Assembly: GCA_026389675.1 (NCBI GenBank)
Contig: JAPLHJ010000273.1
Location: forward strand, 1 to 9,797
Source: Chloroflexota bacterium
GTDB lineage: Bacteria; Chloroflexota; Dehalococcoidia; GIF9; UBA5629
DNA length: 9,797 nucleotides
Direction of reading: 5' to 3'
The stretch's first letter is position 1; each line of letters starts with the position of its first letter. A program made the translations under genes and the position numbers. This document shows positions 5,835 through 9,797 of this stretch, piece by piece. The notes under the pieces were generated by a model. The model was not told where the DNA came from. It saw nothing but the letters and a program-made list of their open reading frames with translations, and made no database searches.

Positions 5835-7298
5835 TCAGGCCTGCCCGGCTAAAGCCATAAGCCTGTTGATTATCTCCACCATCCCGCCCGTATCCTGCCC
5901 GCAGTACTCTTCCAATGCCTGCCGGATAGCCTTCCTGTCTTCCTCAGTTACATCGCCATAAGTGGAAGACATATAGGCCGCGGCGGCCATGCGCCCATCG
6001 TTTATAGTCAAACCTTCATAACTTATGCCGGTGAGAGCCGGCATCACGTTCTTGAGCGATGCGCTGCCTTTCTGCTCAGGATGATAATAATGAAAATTGC
6101 TGAAGGGCTTTAACAGGTCTACTATCCTATCCTGCAATCCATCGACCCAATCCTGGTATTCGGGCAACGCCCCGGCTAAATCCCTGAGAACGTTCTTCTC
6201 AAAAATAGCCGAATAGGCGACGATGCTGCCGCTATCACCCAGCACCTCCCGCAGCCTGGCGGCCAGCGCCGGACGCGGGTCGTCCGTTCCGTCTGCCAGG
6301 TAGCTGAAATGCGCCACCTCCTGCCTGCTGTCCGGAACTATATGCACTGAGAACTGGAAAGGTATGGACTGGTAAGGCCTGGTGCCGTCAAGTAAAGGCA
6401 CGGCTGACCCGAAGGTTTCAAAGTCGAGGTAATGTATGGGGTACTGCAACGAATCGAGAAAAGACCGGATCTCCTGCCGGTCAACGTGCTCCCGGCCGCC
6501 GGAGACGCAGTCGACCTGTATCTGCTGTTTGCCGTTAAGCTCATAGTCCGCAGGGATATCCGCTAAGCCGGTCACGCCACTCTCAAAGAGTTCAAAACAT
6601 TTCTTACCACCATAGTACAGGTCAAAGATGCTGTGCTCGGGCAGGGATTCCCAGCATACCGCCTGCAACGGGCACGGGTAAGGATCGCTGCAATACGGTC
6701 CTATCCCCACCTCCGGGCACTGCTGCCGGCTCATTACGCCAACTATCTCGTCGACCCGCCCGGATAGACCTTCGCTATATTCGTTAACCCGTGTGGTGAT
6801 ATCCTCAACAATAAAAAGCTGCTGCGGATCTATCTCTCCCTGCCGAACATATTGATTGTTGATACGGGCTACATTGCAGGTGCGTATCTTCATACCCAGG
6901 CTTTCGCAGCACAGGCGCTGGAAGGCTACATCCCAGATGTTTACATCCTTGACGCCGGTGGAACTCTTGACCTCGATGATATCCCATTCGCCGGCGCCAA
7001 CAGGATTCAAAATATCCGGCCGGCAAAAAATGTTGCCGGCCAGCATCCCTGCTTCGAAGAGAGGACGCCCCGCAAGCATATTTTCCCGCGTAATCTTAAT
7101 ATTGGCGGAGAAATCCCCGGTGGGAATATCGATGCCCGTGGGGAAAAGCTTTTTAGCCAGCTCCCCCACTTCATGCCCCTGGTCGAAGGTAAACTGCGTA
7201 ACAGCATCAGGCGGCGGGATGCTTTTAGGTTCGTGCACCACAGTCCACAGGTACTTGTAGCACTGCAAACCGCGCAGAAAATTAGTCTTGGATAGCAT
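5835..7298 (-). CDS. DUF2779 protein: Cas4/RecB-like nuclease half with predicted Fe-S cluster plus DEDD exonuclease-like half
   Basis: A 487-residue protein of the DUF2779 type. The N-terminal half resembles PD-(D/E)XK nucleases of the RecB/Cas4 type: GHE at 41-43, PD with D95, E109-V-K111 in IIEVKSS, and Q127. Four cysteines sit where Fe-S nucleases hold theirs: C13 at the start and C203, C209 and C215 spaced C-x5-C-x5-C after the core. The C-terminal half (about 286-480) fits an RNase H-like DEDD exonuclease fold: YLDFET (D292, E294), AYSAIFEKNVLRDL (362-374), IVDLLKPF (D395) and YCGQDTGGMV (D469). I infer a nucleic-acid enzyme with two nuclease centres; the family has no firmly known role that I can cite. 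The start at 7298 has only a weak ribosome binding site. It lies 20 nt after the rubrerythrin gene, so co-transcription is likely. It is not next to any CRISPR gene here. Confidence 0.85.
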   Translation of the reverse strand: MLSKTNFLRGLQCYKYLWTVVHEPKSIPPPDAVTQFTFDQGHEVGELAKKLFPTGIDIPTGDFSANIKITRENMLAGRPLFEAGMLAGNIFCRPDILNPVGAGEWDIIEVKSSTGVKDVNIWDVAFQRLCCESLGMKIRTCNVARINNQYVRQGEIDPQQLFIVEDITTRVNEYSEGLSGRVDEIVGVMSRQQCPEVGIGPYCSDPYPCPLQAVCWESLPEHSIFDLYYGGKKCFELFESGVTGLADIPADYELNGKQQIQVDCVSGGREHVDRQEIRSFLDSLQYPIHYLDFETFGSAVPLLDGTRPYQSIPFQFSVHIVPDSRQEVAHFSYLADGTDDPRPALAARLREVLGDSGSIVAYSAIFEKNVLRDLAGALPEYQDWVDGLQDRIVDLLKPFSNFHYYHPEQKGSASLKNVMPALTGISYEGLTINDGRMAAAAYMSSTYGDVTEEDRKAIRQALEEYCGQDTGGMVEIINRLMALAGQA

Positions 7299-7318
7299 GG
7301 ATGTTATACCGGGCTCAA

Positions 7319-7816
7319 CTAATCTATACGTTTAAATAATTTGCCCCTGGTACCGCAGACCGGGCAAACATCGGGGGCTTCCTTTTCGTGAGTATAACCG
7401 CAGACCGGGCACACGTAATAAGGATAAGTTTCCTGGCTTTTCCCCAGGCCATCCAGCAGTCCCCTGTACAATTTGGCGTGCACTTCCTCAACGGCGTTGG
7501 CCCACTTGAAAGTCCTGAGCGCATCGCTGTTGCCTTCAGCTTTGGCATCCTCGATCATTGCCGGGTACATTTTGGTATATTCGTGCGTCTCGCCGTCGAT
7601 GGCCTCCCGCAAATTCTCTTTCGTGGACTTAACGGCTTTGAGTGCCCTGAGGTGATTAAGCGCATGCACTGTCTCTGCTTCCGCGGCAGCGCGGAACATC
7701 TTAGCGGACTGAGCATAGCCTTCCCTGTCAGCGGCCTCGGCAAAGGCCAGGTACCTGCGGTTGGCCTGCGATTCTCCTGCGAAAGCCGTTTTTAACCCGT
7801 CTTCTGATTTGGACAT
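7319..7816 (-). CDS. rbr: rubrerythrin
   Basis: A 165-residue non-haem di-iron peroxidase that reduces hydrogen peroxide in the cytoplasm of anaerobes, using electrons usually delivered by rubredoxin or NAD(P)H-rubredoxin reductase. The N-terminal four-helix ferritin-like domain carries the iron ligands on paired helices: E15 in AGESQANRRY, E48-x2-H51 in AEAETVHALNH, E77/E80 in GETHEY, and E111-x-H113 in VEEVHAKLYR. The short C-terminal rubredoxin domain has two CPVCG knuckles: C136/C139 and C151/C154. Only 11 residues lie between the knuckle pairs, the compact form typical of rubrerythrin rather than free rubredoxin. GGGAGG lies 9 nt before the ATG. It is probably the first gene of a unit with the DUF2779 gene. 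Rubrerythrins are often peroxide-induced, but no PerR box was identified here. Confidence 0.95.
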   Translation of the reverse strand: MSKSEDGLKTAFAGESQANRRYLAFAEAADREGYAQSAKMFRAAAEAETVHALNHLRALKAVKSTKENLREAIDGETHEYTKMYPAMIEDAKAEGNSDALRTFKWANAVEEVHAKLYRGLLDGLGKSQETYPYYVCPVCGYTHEKEAPDVCPVCGTRGKLFKRID

Positions 7817-7848
7817 TTCTGTATTCCTCCCTCACACTATTTTCAGTT

Positions 7849-7877
7849 ATATTAGCAGCCGCTTACGACGCGGGTAA
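7849..7877 (-). promoter_or_regulatory. candidate promoter of the rubrerythrin gene
   Basis: On the minus strand TTACCC (7877-7872), a 17-nt spacer and TAATAT (7854-7849) in the 84-nt gap after the M20 gene. Matches are modest (three and four of six). The leader would be about 25 nt and contains the GGGAGG ribosome binding site. The 84-nt gap and the change in gene function support a separate transcript, but read-through from the M20 gene is not excluded. Confidence 0.3.
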
Positions 7878-7900
7878 TGACTTTTATCACACCGCTGTTC

Positions 7901-9016
7901 TTAAATAGCCAGCGCGAAATTCAGGTAAAGCTGTGCCGCCTGGACCACCTGGTTGAAATTCACCGATTCCTCGGGCGTATGCGCGGTCTCCAAGCGCCCG
8001 GGTCCGAAGATGATGGGGTCCACACCCGCTCCCCACAGCACATTGCCATCGGAATGGCTGCGGAAATCCTGCGTCTCCCAGGCGATCTTCATGCCTTTAC
8101 ACACCTCGCGCAATTTGCGCACCAGCGGTCTCTCCTGAGAGATACGATAACCCGGGTGGGTGTTTTCAAACCTGATATAGGCGTCAAGGGCAGTAATAAC
8201 CTTGCTGGCATCCTCAACGAGGTGTTCTAAGTCTGCTTTGAGCACATCCATGCGGGAATCGGGTGGCAGGTGCAGGTCAAGCCAGGCCTCGCAGGTATCC
8301 GGGACAACGAACCCTCCCGGGAAACCTGAAAGCTGCCTGATATTGTAAACCAGCCCGCTGGATACTGAGGTCGCATAGCCGGTCACCTGCAGTAGCAGCT
8401 TGAGCATATTCTCGATAGCATTCTGTCCCAGTTCCGGCATGGAGGAGTGTGCTTTTTTGCCACGGGTCCGCAGCAGGACTTCCAGGTAACCGTAATGACC
8501 GAGGCAGGGAATCATGTTGGTCGGTTCAGCTACCACGGCCCAGGGGAAGCGGTATTCCCTCACCAGCGTTTTGGCACCGTCGCTCTCCTCCTCCTCGCCT
8601 ACTACCAACGCCATGCCCACGGACGGGAATTTGCCTTTTCTCTCGGCCAGCACGTTAAAGGCCTCTATCATAGCGGCGCAGCCTGCCTTCATATCAGAGG
8701 TGCCCAGGCCGCTGGCCTTGCCATCCTCCTCGTAGAAGCCGAAATCATCCAGGTCATGCGCCGTCACTGTATCCAGGTGACCAACGAAGCACAGGTCAAC
8801 CTCGTCGGTTTTGGGGGGCAGCACCACGATATTGTAGCGGTTCTCGTCCACCGGCTGCCGTTTTACATTCAGGCCGGCCTCTTTCAGGTATCCCTCGGTG
8901 AACTGCAGCACCTCTTCCTCCTTGCCCGAAGGACTGTAAATATCCACCAGGTCCTGCAGGATTTTCTTCAACCGGTCCGGCCTGATTTCAGCCGACGCGC
9001 CTGTGCTTACTGCCAT
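7901..9016 (-). CDS. M20 family zinc metallo-hydrolase (ArgE/DapE/peptidase-like)
   Basis: A 371-residue cytoplasmic member of the M20 family, which hydrolyses amide bonds of N-acylated amino acids, diamino acids or small peptides with two zinc ions. Motifs in order: FVGHLDT at 77-83 (H80 zinc ligand, D82), GLGTSDMKAG at 103-112 (D108 bridging ligand), VVGEEEESDGA at 138-148 (catalytic glutamate and zinc ligand among E141-E142), AEPTN at 163-167 (E164 ligand), KKAHSSMPELGQNAI in the lid domain (H190, dimer interface), and ETAHTPEE at 343-350 (H346, last zinc ligand). All catalytic positions are present, so it should be active. Family members range over N-acetylornithine, succinyl-diaminopimelate and LysW-linked lysine hydrolases, and sequence alone does not choose. 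The ATG is preceded by GAGGGAAG and overlaps the upstream acetyltransferase gene by 29 nt. Confidence 0.92.
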   Translation of the reverse strand: MAVSTGASAEIRPDRLKKILQDLVDIYSPSGKEEEVLQFTEGYLKEAGLNVKRQPVDENRYNIVVLPPKTDEVDLCFVGHLDTVTAHDLDDFGFYEEDGKASGLGTSDMKAGCAAMIEAFNVLAERKGKFPSVGMALVVGEEEESDGAKTLVREYRFPWAVVAEPTNMIPCLGHYGYLEVLLRTRGKKAHSSMPELGQNAIENMLKLLLQVTGYATSVSSGLVYNIRQLSGFPGGFVVPDTCEAWLDLHLPPDSRMDVLKADLEHLVEDASKVITALDAYIRFENTHPGYRISQERPLVRKLREVCKGMKIAWETQDFRSHSDGNVLWGAGVDPIIFGPGRLETAHTPEESVNFNQVVQAAQLYLNFALAI

Positions 9017-9611
9017 TCTTCTTCCCTCTCAAACTGCGCTTCTTTTCCTTTTGCTGTTCCGTGGCGGCCGGGTTATAGGTCATATAGATATGCTGTTGCG
9101 GGCTGCCGAAACCCCTGACACGAAAGAAATGCAAAGCCGGCAGGTTATCAGCCTCCGTATCTATCATGAAGATGCGTACCCCGGCTTCGACCATCTTGTC
9201 CTCAAACTTGTGGAAAAGCCGGCTGGCCACGCCCAGCCTCTGAAACTCCGGCGATACCACCAGCCAGACAAGGTAACCATACTTCCAGGCAGACTTTTTC
9301 TTGGTTACCACGTTGCCCATGGCGAAGCCGATTATCTGCCCCTCGACCTCTGCCACCAGGCAATATTCCGTGTCCTCGTTGAATATCGAGATGACCTCGA
9401 ATTCGTCCCAGGTGCGATAGAGGGTAGGCGTCTTGTCAGCGGTGAAGACCTGCTCCCCCAGGTGAAAAACCGCAGGTATGTCGTCAACACCCATCTCCCT
9501 TATCTCGATATCCGGCTTCTTCCTGCTGCCGTTTTCTTCGTGGTCAGGTAAGACCGAATGCTGGGATTTTTCACTATTATTGCGCTGCTCTGCAGCGCCA
9601 TTATTGTTCAT
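8988..9611 (-). CDS. GNAT family N-acetyltransferase (RimI-like) with polar tails
   Basis: A 207-residue acetyltransferase using acetyl-CoA to acetylate an amine on a protein or small molecule. The core spans about residues 35-180: IEIREMGVDDIPAVFHLGEQVF (strand 1 and helix 1), CLVAEVEGQIIGFAMGN (84-100), the acetyl-CoA loop QRLGVASRLF at 124-133 after LVVSPEF, and the C-terminal ALHFFRVRGF at 159-168. The 34 residues before the core are rich in N, E, S and K and look disordered. The tail after about 185 is very basic (EKKRSLRGKKNGSKHRR), which might bind nucleic acid or ribosomes, though part of it is encoded in the overlap with the M20 gene. AGAGG lies just before the ATG. It lies 51 nt downstream of a TPR gene and is translationally linked to the M20 gene. 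Substrate unknown. Confidence 0.88.
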   Translation of the reverse strand: MNNNGAAEQRNNSEKSQHSVLPDHEENGSRKKPDIEIREMGVDDIPAVFHLGEQVFTADKTPTLYRTWDEFEVISIFNEDTEYCLVAEVEGQIIGFAMGNVVTKKKSAWKYGYLVWLVVSPEFQRLGVASRLFHKFEDKMVEAGVRIFMIDTEADNLPALHFFRVRGFGSPQQHIYMTYNPAATEQQKEKKRSLRGKKNGSKHRRVG

Positions 9612-9662
9612 ATAACCTCTATATAACGCACGCGGAAGAAAATCCGGCGGGATCAGGATAAA

Positions 9663-9797
9663 TTAAAACTGGTAGCCCAGTGCCCTGGCCTTGTCGTAGC
9701 ACTTTTTGGCCTCGGCATCGCGCTTAAGCGTTTCCAGTGTCAGTCCCTTGCTGTACCATAAAGCCGGGTTGTTGACATCCAGCGCCAGGGCCTTATC
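9663..9797 (-). CDS. TPR protein, C-terminal end only
   Basis: The last 44 codons and TAA stop of a gene that begins beyond the right edge. The residues read as one complete TPR unit ending the protein: DKALALDVNNPALWYSKGLT, then LETLKRDAEAKKCYDKARAL, and the close GYQF. The pattern of W-Y-x-K-G, an A-x-x-C-Y-x-K-A second helix and the ALD-x-N-N-P linker is typical. What precedes it, and hence the protein's function, is not visible. It is followed after 51 nt by the GNAT gene on the same strand and may share its transcript. A second, separate TPR gene lies at 5277. Confidence 0.75.
   Translation of the reverse strand, partial: DKALALDVNNPALWYSKGLTLETLKRDAEAKKCYDKARALGYQF

Noticed and set aside
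5832..5840. GCCT-C-AGGC palindrome at the convergent gene ends
   Set aside because: A one-base loop cannot form a stable hairpin and there is no T-tract; probably chance.
5835..7298. DUF2779 protein as a CRISPR-associated Cas4
   Set aside because: The nuclease and cysteine pattern is Cas4-like, but the protein is over twice Cas4 length, has an added RNase H-like half, and no repeat array or other cas gene is present.
8447..9118. A 223-codon plus-strand open frame opposite the M20 and GNAT genes
   Set aside because: It is antisense to conserved motifs of both real genes and shows no domain of its own.
9632..9653. Terminator-like ATCC-GGCG-GGAT stem followed on the minus strand by a T-rich run, after the TPR gene end
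   Set aside because: The stem is only four base pairs and the T-run is interrupted; too weak to call.

Overview
The window suggests a strict anaerobe of moderate-to-high GC. It carries a 2-hydroxyacyl-CoA dehydratase / benzoyl-CoA reductase type subunit pair and a rubrerythrin. Dense packing and repeated use of GGAGG-type ribosome binding sites fit a Chloroflexota (Dehalococcoidia-like) or Firmicutes-like genome, probably from sediment or groundwater. This placement is inference from gene content; no ribosomal or phylogenetic marker is present. No tRNA, rRNA, CRISPR array, insertion sequence or phage gene was seen.

Region by region. (1) Positions 1-2034, minus strand: two adjacent genes of the HgdB/BcrB/BcrC family, one nucleotide apart. 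The second runs off the left edge of the window. A good promoter candidate lies at 2063-2091. (2) Positions 2108-2833, minus strand: an AT-rich gene for a multi-pass membrane methyltransferase of the isoprenylcysteine carboxyl methyltransferase type, with a puzzling start. (3) Positions 2944-5831, plus strand: a short-chain dehydrogenase, an FMN-dependent nitronate monooxygenase/FabK-like protein, a stand-alone TfoX N-terminal domain protein and a TPR protein. The first three sit close enough to be one transcript. The TPR gene is preceded by a perfect 8-bp inverted repeat. (4) Positions 5835-7816, minus strand: rubrerythrin followed 18 nt later by a DUF2779 protein. Its sequence shows a Cas4/RecB-like nuclease half with four cysteines placed as in Fe-S nucleases, plus a DEDD exonuclease-like half. 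(5) Positions 7901-9797, minus strand: the C-terminal end of a TPR protein, a GNAT acetyltransferase and an M20 metallo-hydrolase. The last two genes overlap by 29 nt.

How the genes work together. The dehydratase pair should form a heterodimeric [4Fe-4S] enzyme needing an ATP-driven activator, which would have to be encoded outside the window. Rubrerythrin and the DUF2779 nuclease are likely co-transcribed, linking peroxide protection with a nucleic-acid enzyme. The GNAT and M20 genes are translationally linked and could act on the same acyl-amine chemistry, but their substrates cannot be read from sequence. The best leads are the dual-nuclease DUF2779/rubrerythrin pair, the BcrC-BcrB-like gene order, and the ICMT-like gene whose best Shine-Dalgarno sequence points at an ATT codon. 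I did not find strong evidence for a wholly new multi-gene system.
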